DNA of 64,000 bases from Tricholoma matsutake (lineage: Eukaryota; Basidiomycota; Agaricomycetes; Agaricales; Tricholomataceae), in contig AP026538.1 of assembly GCA_026075535.2 (NCBI GenBank), forward strand, positions 18,298,337 to 18,362,336, written 5' to 3'. The stretch's first letter is position 1; each line of letters starts with the position of its first letter. The notes under the pieces were generated by a model. It was not told the DNA's origin. It saw only the letters and a list, made by a program, of their open reading frames with translations, and did not search any database. Below, piece by piece: positions 45,930 to 55,775 of the stretch. Both the position numbers and the translations under genes were made by a program.

Positions 45930-47612
45930 TAGTGTTTTAAGGTCCAGTTCAGTCCGGTTTTTTGACCCCCAGAGGGGCAACCATGGACTGCAACCAGTCC
46001 AAACTGTTGCCCACACTTGAGGGACCGCAACTGAACCAAATAGGACTGGTCCTATTCAGTTCGGTTGCCTCCAAAAAACCGGTTTCGACCGGTTTTATTA
46101 CCATTTTTTACAGACTAACTAAATTAAATTATATACCTAATAAAACTAGTTACATCACCCTGTGAGCAGGTGCTCACAGCAGTGGGATGTCGGGAATAGA
46201 AAGAAAAAGAAAGAAAAAAAGAAAGAAAAAAAAGAAACACCCACCTCGCATTTGTAGCGAGTGTGGGGCATCGTACATCATCTGCCAGTATTCATTGTTG
46301 TCAGCCTCGTTCATTACCTCCCCTGTCTGTGTTGTCCCTGTGTTGTTGTTTGTTGGCATCACATTGTTGTCCCCGTGTTACCATTTGTCGTCACCACCCT
46401 CCCCATTTTCATCATCATCCATTGGCCCCTCCCTCATGCATTCGTTTGTCATCCCACTGGGGTGGGTTCATGTGGCACTGTTCGTCATCAGCCCCTATGA
46501 GCAATTGCTCACAGGCGGGGTGATGGTGGTATGATGTGCCACCCATCATGGTCCAAGAACAGGACCCATTGTCACCCTGCGAGCAGAGGCTCACAGCGGC
46601 GACGTAGGGCAGGTGGGGGCTCACAGGGGCGATGTAGGGCATGGGATGGGGTCGTTGTTATCAAACCTAAAAAAGAAATAACGTTGGTTAGTAAAAAAAA
46701 AAGAAATCAACAAGAAAGGACTAGCATTGTTTGGGCACTTTGCATTCATGGTGGTGAGGTTCCGGGCAGGTGGCGTGGATGTCACTGGAGGGGTAGGGCA
46801 TGGGGAGGGCAGTGTGTTGGTGTCATTCCTATTGGCGTCGCTCCTGCTGGCATCGTCCTTGTTGGTGGTGCTGTGATGTGGTGTTGGCCGTGGCTAGAAT
46901 CACAACCCATTGCCACCCTGCAAGCAGAGGCTCACAGCAGTGACATGGGGCATGGAAAGGGCAGTGGGCGATGTTGTTAGGAAAAAATAATAAACTAAAA
47001 AGACCAGTTAGTAAAAGGTGAAGATAAGTTATGAGACACTTACTCTAGGGGCCTGTAACGATGCACTAGCATTGTTCAGGCCCCTAACTTGCATTTGTTC
47101 ATTGGCAGCGCTTTGGGGTGGCAGTTGTGAGTGTCATTGGTGGTGAGTGCAGATGGAGGGCAGCGTGGGATTGCGAGGCTGTTGTCATGAGAATTGTCTT
47201 GCAAATGGTGCCACTTTTCTTTTTGTGAGCACAAACACGACCACATGGTCTGTGCGCAGCCATAGGGTATATAAGCACCTCTCAAATGAATCCTTTTCCC
47301 CTCAGACTTGTCCCACTGAGCAAAAATAATCTAGCATTATAGTTATAATTAAGTTATATTAGTTCTTTTTTCTTTCTATCTATTGAAGTTTAAGCATCTA
47401 TATAGCATATTCTATGTATAGTGAGAAGACCGGTTGCAACCGATTGCAACCAGTTTTCAAATGATTTTCAAAGATTTTCAAAATGAAGCAACCGGCAACC
47501 AAACTGACCCCCAATGTGCGCAACTGCAACCAAAAAAAAGACCGGACCGAGGTTCGGTCCAGTTCAGTCCTATGGTTTTTTTCAGTCCTATGGACTGGAC
47601 CTTGAAACACTA
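45930..47612. mobile_element. hAT-like non-autonomous element E
   Basis: The 8-bp duplication TGCAGGGG (45922-45929, 47613-47620) is exact. The ends are inverted repeats, TAGTGTTTTAAGGTCCAGT and, inwards from the right, TAGTGTTTCAAGGTCCAGT, so it belongs with element F. Subterminal GGTTCGGTCC-type repeats occur on both sides. The interior has four GAGC..GCTC modules (about 46158, 46485, 46572, 46915) and one CCTCGCA/TGCGAG-type hairpin (46239-46268). No transposase is visible. Confidence 0.9.
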
Positions 47613-48204
47613 TGCAGGGGCCAAAGAAATGATGATGCCAATCCTCATAGCGGCACTGAGCTGGGGGCTGTTGCCAATGCCATACTGCCTTCTGCAAACT
47701 GCAGGGGCCAAAGAAATGATGATGCTGATGCTGATCCTCAACCCAGCATCGAACTGGAGGCCATTGCCACTGCCAAATCACCTGCTGCATCAAGAGGCAG
47801 AAAAGTTGTCAAAGGCAAACCCAAGGGCAAGGAAGCTCGCCAAATATCAACAGCACAACAGACCCCGAATTCTGATACAACTGAGTCACAATATGTCCAA
47901 GTCGATCAAATGACAATGGACAGGCTCTGCATGGTTGGTGTCACTCAACCACAGCCAATTAATGGTCCTAGTGATGGTGAACCAGAGTATCTCATTCCTC
48001 GACATATTTACATGAGATACATCATGCCTGGATCAGCCAGAAACACCCTTGTAAATGATCCCCCATGCCCGATTGATCCATTTCTGTTGGATATACCTCA
48101 AGAGAGCTCACAATGCCCTCAGCCTCGACCACTTTTAGGGTGAAATTGGATGGAGCATCCTATTGCAAGGGCAAGGGCAAGGGCTTTAGCAGCATTAGTG
48201 GGAT

Positions 48205-48510
48205 CAGGAATGACAACAGTAGGATCAGCAATGGCAACACCAATATTGGCAATGGCAACACCAATATCAGCAATGGCAACAGTAGGATCGGCAACAGCAA
48301 CACCAATATCAGCAACAGCAACAGTAGGATTGGCAATGGCAACACCAATATTGGCAACCACAACAGTAGGATTGGCAATGGCAACACCAATATTGGCAAT
48401 GGCAACAGTAGGATTGGCAACAGCAACACCAATACAACACCAATATTGGCAATGGCAACAGTGGGATCAGCAACACCAACACCAGGATCAGCAGCAGCTC
48501 GTGCCTACCA
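48205..48510 (+). repeat. GGCAATGGCAACACCAATAT-type array
   Basis: A hexamer-based array (GGCAAT, GGCAAC, GCAACA, CCAATA) with an 18-24 bp higher period runs through the end of the plus-strand gene. It gives Gly/Asn/Ser/Ile repeats in one frame and Ala/Met/Thr/Ile repeats in another. Confidence 0.85.
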
Positions 48511-48794
48511 TATCCCCCCTGCACCAGATGTATTTCAACAGATGACTCCACCATCATCTCAAAATCCATCAGCCTCGGGATGGGCACGAGCTATCCAAAG
48601 GACAGCTGATGACCTTGCACAGCAGGAAGCCATTTCAACCCAGGCTGTTAGGAGGAGACAGAGAGTTAAAAAAGTGAAATTCACAGAGTAGATTCACAAA
48701 TGAATCACTATGTAATGTGGGAAAAAAATCAACTTTTATGTACATGCTGAATAACATCTACGCTTTTCTGCCTTGCTTCGTCTCCCCTCTGTCC

Positions 48795-50237
48795 TCAGAT
48801 GATCCTGCTCTCTTCCTTGGGTTTGGCTGAGGGGTAGTACTTCTGGAAGGTAGGTAGTCCCAATGGACCAGGGGTCAGCCCACATGGGGATCGGTGCAGC
48901 TGTGCATGGGGAGGGGACGGCTGGGGTGAGGTGATTACATCGACTGCTGATGCCGGTGGGGTAAGTGCCGATGCTGGGGTGGCAGGCTCAGGCTCAGTGA
49001 GCGATGTTGGGGGGAAGAGGAGAGGGATTGGTGGGGCCATCGATATTGTCAGCTGTATGATTTCTTGAGAATCCTGTGGCATGGCTGGAATAATTTGGAT
49101 GGGGGGGGTGCCAGCCAAGGATGTTTCCCCCATAACCTCAGGCACAGCCAGTCCCTCTTCACCATGCTCAGGCTCAGCCATCTCTTCATCTTTGTCGTTG
49201 GCAGCGGCAATGGCAGCAGGAGTAGGAACAGGAGCAGGAGCAGGAGTGGGGGTGGGAGCAGGAGTGGGGGTGGGAGCAGGAGTGGGGGTGGGAGCAGGAG
49301 TGGGGGTGGGAGCAGGAGTGGGGGTGGGAGCAGGAGTGGGGGTGGGAGCAGGACCAGGAGCAGGACCAGGAGCAGGACCAGGAGCAGCATTGACTTCCTC
49401 AGCATCCATCATTCCTTCCCAATCTGCCTCTGCCCTCCTGCTTGGATTCCTCTCAAGGCGAACCACCTGCCCAGCGATGTAACCATTGTACAATGTAATG
49501 GGCTGTGCGCCAGCCTGCAACCCAAGGTATCCTTCAATGTCATTCACCCTGTTTTGACACAAGTCAACCGCATCCCAGAGTTCTCGTATGTGGAGTTGGG
49601 ACTCTTGGACTGACTCTTCATTCCACTGTGCATGCTTGTACATGTCTTCCTCCAGTTGGTATAGACATCCAGTGAGGGTGGTGTAGTCAACCGGTGAGGG
49701 GTAGGCCATCAGGGCAGGGGGGGGCAGTTAGCTCACGCTCAGGATTGGCCATGTCAATATTCTCTTCCACAGCTATGGGTATACGTGTTAGTTAGTGGTT
49801 TTATGTGTCATGATATGGAAGAACTCACCTTTGGATTTTCCTTTTTGTCTTGCAGTGAACTGCCTAGATGATTCCTCTCCACTGTCTTCACTGGAAAATT
49901 GTGCCTTCTTTGCTTTGCTTCTTGCTGATCCTTTTGCTTTCTTGGTTCTCAGCACTCAATCCATGTCCTCTGGATCACACCAAACTTTCCCTTTCCAACA
50001 GAAGTGGCATGCTGTTTCTCCATTCACCTGCTCCCAACACTCATGCCTAAGCCTGACACATCGTGCACATGGTGTCATTCGCAAACTCCCTTGCAGGGGT
50101 GTTCCTTGTGCCGCCCTTGCTGCATTGTGCTGCTTCTGCTCCATTCTGGGATTGGCACTGGCATCGCTCTCCATCTCCTCATCCAAATCCTCGTCCAATC
50201 CCCTGCTACTCTGCACCTCTTGTGGCCTGGGTGTCAC
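48795..50237 (-). pseudogene. Protein with paired cysteine clusters, coiled region and Ala-Pro repeat
   Basis: Exon 1 (50237 to about 49830) encodes an acidic start (DEDLDEEMESD) and two matching clusters, CARCVRLRHEC and CHFCWKGKVWC (each C-x2-C-x6-C). A TGA (49956-49958) interrupts, then a Lys-rich stretch leads to an intron at about 49829-49774. Exon 2 has ENIDMANPEREL, a shift of one base in a run of eight G (49720-49727), then LYQLEEDMYKHAQWNEESVQ (a likely coiled coil) and an Ala-Pro/Thr-Pro repeat. The start lies head to head with the CxC5 gene at 50.6 kb. The layout (Cys cluster, coil, low complexity) resembles the antisense gene at 2639-3439. Function unknown. Confidence 0.55.
49204..49392. 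repeat. 18-bp tandem repeat in the Ala-Pro region
   Basis: About six copies of GTGGGGGTGGGAGCAGGA and shorter variants. On the minus strand they encode PAPTPT repeats, so copy number can change without a frameshift. Confidence 0.9.
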
Positions 50238-50303
50238 TGTGATGGCTGGCAGTATTCATCGCTGGGCTGGGGCTGGAAGTCTTGATCCTGATATAAGTCT
50301 AGT

Positions 50304-50651
50304 GTAGGCTGCCAAACTTGGCATCCTTCCACTTTTTTTTTGACACCGACAAATTTCTTCACCTACCAAACCAACCCTGTCTCGGCAACCTTCCACCCTC
50401 ATCCCACTCCTCACCAGGAGCATGAGAAGGAGTTTACAGGATTCTGGCCAACCAGCCAAATTCGAGACACTACCAACTACATGATGGAAGCACCAGCACA
50501 TCTGCCAATCACCACCACCATCACCATCAAACACTGATACTGACTTGTCCACTGACAAAAGTACACCAACCATCACAATTAACCATCCCAACTACCGGGC
50601 CACACCACCTGCCGCTCGAACCAAAATGTCACCCTCCACACAACCCCTTGT
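50304..50651. other. Upstream region of the CxC5/CxC6 gene
   Basis: It holds a run of eight T (50333-50340) and pyrimidine-rich text. A possible start, ATGTCACCCTCCACACAACC (50624), would read MSPSTQPLV up to element C. Nothing else is recognised. Confidence 0.35.
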
Positions 50652-50925
50652 GAGTACATTACACTCCTCCACCTATTCTGGTCGGATTCCAGTCAGAATG
50701 CCCATTCCAATCAGAATTTCCGGAATTCCGGGGAATTCAATTTACATATATTTTTCTCACAATTCATAATTCCAATTGGACTGGAGGGTCAATTTTACCT
50801 CCGCAATCCCCGGAATCTACCTGGACTCATTTTTACCTGGAACAGTCAGATCAACTGGATGCATGGCAACTAGCATAACCGGAATAACCAGAATGCATGT
50901 GCTTTCCCAAATAAAATTTTGACAT

Positions 50926-51001
50926 GCAACAAGAATTGAACACTCGACCTTGGGTCTGCACACATAACAGCATGCTTAACCACTGAGCTACCAAGTAATT
51001 G
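50926..51001 (-). ncRNA. tRNA-like Pol III module, left side of element C
   Basis: On the minus strand, A-box match TAGCTCAGTGG (50990-50980) and B-box match GTGTTCAATTC (50943-50933) are 47 bp apart. It points out of the element. The T-arm is poorly paired, so it is tRNA-derived rather than a tRNA gene. Confidence 0.55.
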
Positions 51002-51659
51002 TTCATCCAAATACATCTAATACTTTTATTACCCAACCAAGGTGCATAGTTACAGCCATTAATGGAACACGCAAACATGCATATTGCATGACATGTGACA
51101 TGTGACTGCCAGCTCACAACCACCACCACCATCGTCAATGCCACCTCCACTCTACCACCACCACTGCATGCGCACCCACCACCATTCCCATGCCCACTGC
51201 CTCCATCACCACCACCTTCAAATGAGCCGACTGGACAGAATGCGGGCCCAAATGACGGCAATTGTTGTTTGGGCCATAGATAAGTTTTTTTCTTTTTTCT
51301 TTTTCTTTTTATCAAACAACTAATTGTAATTTATTGCTTTTTAGGCTATATACTACTGGGGACAATCTGCTGCAATGAAAAATGCACAACGAAAAATGTG
51401 CAACACATGCCCACAGCCACCCAATCCCCTCCTCCCCTTTCAAATGGGATGTGAGGCTGTCGACACGGGCTAGGTGGGTGCAGAGGGATGCCAGGAGACC
51501 CCAGAAGGGGGATACCTGCCTAGTAAGCACCCACCAACCCCCGTAGATGCGCCACATCGCACTGACGTGCCCAAACCCCTCCACCCCCCCCAAAACAAAA
51601 AAAAAAGACAGAAATCCAAATGGAGGACAACAGCGACAAACAACAACAAGCCACCCACC

Positions 51660-52115
51660 CCCAGCCTCATGAGCAACTGCTTGTGGGGTGGAACATGGGT
51701 GGAATGACACCCAGGCACAGGGACAGGAGACAACAATGACACACCACCCGCCCCCAGCCTCACGAGCAACTGCTCGTGGGGTGGATTGTGGGTGGAATGA
51801 CAATGCTGACAAGCCACCCACCCCCAGCCTCATGAGCAACTGCTTGTGGGGTGGAATGTGGGTGGAATGATGCCTAGGTGCCCAGATAGGAGACAATGAC
51901 ACACCACCCACCCCCAGCCTCACGAGCAACTGCTCGTGGGGTGGATCATGGGTGGAACAACAACAATGACAAGCCACCCACCCCCAGCCTCATGAGCAAC
52001 TGCTCATGGGGTGGAACATGGGTGGAACGATGCCTAGGTGCCCAGATAGGAGATGATGACACACCACCCACCCCCAGCCTCACGAGCAACTGCTCGTGGG
52101 GTGGATTGTGGGTGG
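51660..52115 (+). repeat. Six tandem copies of the GAGC..GCTC module
   Basis: Each copy contains CCAGCCTCACGAGCAACTGC followed by TCGTGGGGTGGA or the TCATGAG..TTGTGGGG variant. The two variants alternate at spacings of about 70 and 90 bp, giving a higher-order unit of about 160 bp. Confidence 0.9.
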
Positions 52116-52150
52116 AATGACAGACAACTCACCTAGCACAGCAGGCTCGC

Positions 52151-52353
52151 GTCCCCTCCCCCTCCCCCACATTTCGCATGGGGAGGGTTTTTTTGTAGTT
52201 TTAATTATTTAATATTATTACACCTCCCCCTCCCCCATTTTGTCTGTGGGGGAGGGTTTTTTTTTTCTTGATGTTTTTGCCTCCCCCATCACACTGAATG
52301 CGAGGGGTTAGTTTTATGTATATATATAATCAAATCATCCCCTGCGAGGGATG
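52151..52353. repeat. Array of GC-rich hairpins in element C
   Basis: Four stem-loops (52151-52190, 52221-52260, 52271-52307, 52335-52352) with stems such as CTCCCCCACA/TGTGGGGGAG, separated by T-rich spacers. The array lies next to the tRNA-like module, as in element B. Confidence 0.7.
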
Positions 52354-52452
52354 GGCTTAAATTTAAAAAATTTGATCTTAATTATCTACTTCGAAAAAAT
52401 GAAGTTGTGAGTTTGAGTGTCAGAAATAAACTTTATAATAGCTAGTTAATAA

Positions 52453-52545
52453 TTCTCCTGTGGCTCAACTGGTTGAGCATGGTGTTTGGTTTATCACATG
52501 ATTACTTTATCATGAGGCCTTGAGTTCAATCCTTGCTCTGCACAA
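52453..52545 (+). ncRNA. tRNA-like Pol III module, right side of element C
   Basis: A-box match TGGCTCAACTGG (52461-52472) and B-box match GAGTTCAATCC (52522-52532). The D-arm GCTC..GAGC pairs fully. It shares CTCCTGTGGCTCAACTGGTT exactly with the module at 25072-25158 of element B. Confidence 0.6.
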
Positions 52546-52764
52546 ATTAATTTTGTAGGCAACTGAGGAACTTCAGGACTCGAAGTTTGACTTGACTTGA
52601 CTTTCTACTGTTGTATACTGTAAGTTAATTAAACTAAACATGCATAACTTGGAGTCTGGAATAACTGGAATCCGGTTGGAATAACTAGACTCCAGTGGAA
52701 TCCAGTCGGAATAACTGGATTCCAGAGAATCCAATCGGAATAGGTGGGGGAGTGTGAATTACTG

Positions 52765-53824
52765 GAGGAAATCATAGCATTGGGTCTCAAACTTGACTCT
52801 TTGGCCAAGCTTTTACATCTCCACCCCTACAATGCCAATGAACAATATCAAGGCAAATTGCAACCCATTTCCAACAAATCAATCCAACCAGCACTTGTCA
52901 TTTGTCCCAATGCCATGGAATGCCAGACTCTGGCATGCAAGTCACGCTCCCTCCATCAAATCACTCCTATTGGAGATATTCCACATGTCACTTTGATCAA
53001 AGACGCCACTATACATCACAATGTCCCTGTTTTGACAGGACTATGCAATGTGTGCAACACAAAATACATGGCTGATCACAAGTGAGGGGTTGAAAATGAG
53101 GGGGGAAACAGATTCAGTCGATTATATCTGAATTCTGCAAGATACCTTAAAGTTGGGTGGGGGCTATGGGTGGATCGATCATTTTCCCAAGCTGTTTTGA
53201 ATGGGTTATACAGCTTCCATGCCTCAGCTGCTGCATACACCGAATACTGGAATAACAGCTTTAGGAAATAGATTGTTCAATTCAAGAAGGTCACTCGGCG
53301 TCATGTCTGGCAGGCATTTGTTCAAGAATCAATGTGTTCAAATGCCTCTGCATTAGATATTGATCTCATCCTTCAAGATGGGCTTTCTATTGATGAGGTT
53401 ACAAAGGAGGCTTTTGAGGTTTTGGGAGCAAATGGAGTTATCAGAGTTGCTGGAGAGCATTCATGTTCTGAATGCACACAAATATACAAGGCAACCGCAG
53501 ATGTCATACCCAGCCCAAACACTGCAGCAGAGAGCAGCTCAGCTAGTGGTGATGACCAAATGGAGGTTGACAAGGCATTTGTTCAATTAGTTGTCCTTGA
53601 TGGGATAGTAACTGGCCCTTCAGTATGTGCCCTGTACTGGCATTTGAATGTGGTGGCTTATATAAAGTTTTTAGTGCTGTGCATATGGGGATTGCACTGC
53701 TGAACTTGCAAATGCACAAGGTGGTGTATTTTGTGCTTTGCATGAAACCCAATATGGAGAAAAATGCCAAGTGGTTGGGTGTTCCAATCCAAAGATTGGT
53801 GGGGTCCAGGCATGTGAGCAACAC
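52765..53824 (+). pseudogene. CxC5/CxC6-type KDZ-associated gene, N-terminal part
   Basis: The frame reads EEIIALGLKLDSLAKLLHLH, then CPNAMECQTLACKSR and GLCNVCNTKYMADHK (CxC5-type cysteines). A TGA (53083-53085) follows, then [20 protein letters not shown] and [24 protein letters not shown] lies near 53270. The frame continues as WQAFVQESMCSNASALDIDL and EHSCSECTQIYKATAD. An intron at 53623-53674 (GTATGT..TTAG, 52 bp) links GPS to CCAYGDCTAELANAQGG. Then FCALHETQYGEKC, GCSNPKIGGVQACEQH complete the CxC6 cluster, where an insertion begins. Proteins of this build accompany KDZ transposases in mushrooms. Confidence 0.75.
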
Positions 53825-53984
53825 TGGTGATGATACTCAACCTGGGAAAACCACCAAAACAGCCAATGAGGCAATCAATAATATTTGTGATGAGTCAGAG
53901 GAAGGGTGCGATGCATTCCAAATGTTCATGGTCCAACCTATGGGAAGATAACTAGTTGGTACTAGTCGTGAAGGTAGTGCTATA

Positions 53985-54735
53985 AGGTAGAATTCATCCA
54001 TAACCAACAAACATCACATGCTGTTACTTTTTCATGACATGCTCATCTATAACAGGAGAAAAGTCCACAAAACGGCTGCTGAACTCGTTCCACCCCCTCT
54101 TTTCAAATTCTGCTTTCAGGGAACTATTATAATATGTAGTAAGCTGCTATGTACCAAGTAGTTTAGAATACTAATATGTACTGGGTTTGGAATTCCAAAA
54201 GTAAGATTATCTACAGATCAAGTGGAATGATTGCGAGATATAACGAGGAACTATGAACAAATTTAAGACCATTATACGAGTAGTAATATGAACAGATTAA
54301 AATATGAAGAGGTCAAAGGAAGCACAGTTTTTTGTTCAAGTTAGCTGTGCTTTCTTGAGGTCATCAATCAGAGTCTCAGGAAGGACACAATGGCTGTGCC
54401 CTTAGCAAGATTGGCAATCTGTGACAGTGATAACTCCCACTTAGCCCCCATGTGACTGGCACATTCGAGCAAGGTATGAGGTTTTTTTCGTGACGTGACG
54501 CACTGAAATTGATGTGTTTACGTGTTATTTTGATTAAATTGATTTCACTACATCTTCTTACATAAAACTGACTATCTCATGTCCTGTACTAGCTAATTTA
54601 AAACATTTCCCTGAAAATACTTTTTGGATAAAGTGTCTATGTGCTACAGAGAAATGGATTTTGTAAAAAATTTCTTGTTTTGGACATTGTCATGCTGGTC
54701 ATGTGACATTTGTTGCTTATGGATGAATTCTACCT
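53985..54735. mobile_element. 751-bp TIR element flanked by TA
   Basis: Terminal inverted repeats of about 36 bp (53985-54020, 54700-54735) match at 33 positions and start AGGTAGAATTCATCC. TA flanks both sides (53983-53984, 54736-54737). There is no coding potential, so it is a MITE-like element nested in a larger insertion (53825-55775). A TA duplication is typical of Tc1/mariner-type elements. Confidence 0.8.
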
Positions 54736-55044
54736 TAGGAGACAAAGGTGTTTGGCACGGTCCGATCGATATCGAGGACGATCGATGAGATCGACGGCGG
54801 ACAAGGTTTATTGTCGATGGTCGAAGTGTGGATTCCGAGGACCTTTCGATAGGTCGATAGTATATGAAGACTATAGCCAATGGCTAGGGAGTGTTGGAAT
54901 GGTTGCTAGTGCTAACAATCAGAGGATCAAAGGAAGATCGAGGATGATGATGGTCACAGAGGTTTCTCATCGATCAAGAAAACTCATAGAAGTTTAGATT
55001 GTTTTAGAGGATAGATCTGATTCTTAGAACTTAATACGAGATGA

Positions 55045-55762
55045 TAGGTGAAGATGATTTCTTTTTTATTTCCAAGTAGATACTACAGAGTTTTATATGT
55101 TTTAAAAGAAACTTCCTAAAATGGTATAAGAAACATGTGTAGAACATGAGGCAAAAGATATGAGTTAAGGCACAAGGCCAAAGAGGAGACAGGAATCTGA
55201 ACAAGAAAGAGATATATCATATGATGAAGGAGTAATAAAGGGAAAGAACTAAAAAGAGACTGTCCTTTGTGTATAAACTGTGCTAAGTCTCACAATAATC
55301 TGTCCAGCGGGTTCTGTACACGATAGGGACTTGGAATGAGGCTGACCTATTATCAGCAGGTTTGAGCACGAGTTGGAGTGCTCCCTGACACATGGTATTC
55401 CACCATTTAGATAACAAATGCGGTGCACGATGTTGCTCGCAGTCTCTCGATATCGATCGATAATGCTTGATGATGATCGACAATGGTCGACAATGTTCAA
55501 TCGCAGTCACGGTTTGTTCGACGTTGATCGGGGATGTTTGTTGGTCATTTAGAGGGATCTTAGGGGCTTTCGACATAGTCCTAAGGTTGTGCAATGTGGT
55601 TTCTTGGTACGATCAATGTCGCTGGTGATGTTTTGATGCGGTCAATACAATATCGCGCTTGGTAGACTTGGTCGGGAGTGGTCATGCTGCTTCTGGGACC
55701 TCATGTGAGTTATCCAATGTGATTAGAATGTGGTTGAAATGGTGAATCAGCCTTTGAACTGA
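55045..55762. repeat. Left arm of a large inverted repeat
   Basis: Read in reverse complement, it matches 57735-58675 across several blocks, for example CTTAGCACAGTTTATACACA, CAAACCTGCTGATA and CACATTCTAATCACAT. The arm ends within about 15 bp of the point where the CxC6 gene resumes, so its end is probably the end of a transposon copy. Confidence 0.8.
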
Positions 55763-55775
55763 GGAGACAACCTAT

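Larger units (their letters stand above)
44660..48691 (+). pseudogene. KDZ-neighbour gene, split by element E
   Basis: The plus strand encodes WLSNNWRMTKGLSQKSNHFK, VIWSLYQDRVFQQIANLLGV and MWEGYPEQTKQ. An intron (about 44955-45019) follows and the frame goes on as LAQKYLLKPVVENARQQWL and MGVLFVTFTAYTAP. After a probable second intron ending at 45384 it reads DGLPILPTPWKGSQFKNKEL and IPFKAIADWTSSF to about 45790. Element E occupies 45930-47612. The gene resumes near 47700 and ends VRRRQRVKKVKFTE at 48691. In-frame stops occur near 44838, 45075, 45237 and 45692. I know this protein as a frequent neighbour of KDZ transposase genes in mushrooms; its role is unknown. Confidence 0.6.
50652..52764. 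mobile_element. hAT-like non-autonomous element C with outward tRNA-like modules
   Basis: The ends read GAGTACATTACACTCCTCC and, inwards from the right, CAGTAATTCACACTCCCCC, followed by CACCTATTC on both sides. I find no exact 8-bp duplication, so the insertion is old or rearranged. The layout mirrors element B in inverted orientation: subterminal GGAATCC-type repeats, an outward tRNA-like module on the minus strand (50926-51001), six GAGC..GCTC modules (51660-52115), GC-rich hairpins (52151-52353), an outward tRNA-like module on the plus strand (52453-52545), subterminal repeats, end. It lies within the start of the CxC5/CxC6 gene. Confidence 0.8.

Noticed and set aside
48113..48545. Long Gly/Asn/Ser and Ala/Met/Thr repeat frames taken as separate repeat proteins
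   Set aside because: They are alternative frames of one hexamer array at the end of the plus-strand KDZ-neighbour gene.
49049..49613. Leu/Pro-rich and Ser/Arg/Gly-rich frames over the 18-bp repeat
   Set aside because: They are shadow frames of the Ala-Pro repeat gene on the minus strand; repeats stay open in many frames.
51312..51977. Cys/His-rich minus-strand protein of 221 codons
   Set aside because: It is the read-through of the six tandem modules in element C.
52453..52545. A functional tRNA gene
   Set aside because: A and B boxes and the D-arm are good, but the T-arm does not pair and there is no convincing anticodon arm or acceptor stem.
50644..52772. An 8-bp target duplication for element C
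   Set aside because: CCCCTTGT and GAGGAAAT, at the expected positions, do not match; the element call rests on ends and layout only.
54710..54997. Arg/Ser-rich plus-strand gene
   Set aside because: It lies across the right end of the TA-flanked element and repeat text rich in TCGATCGA; no start context or domain supports it.
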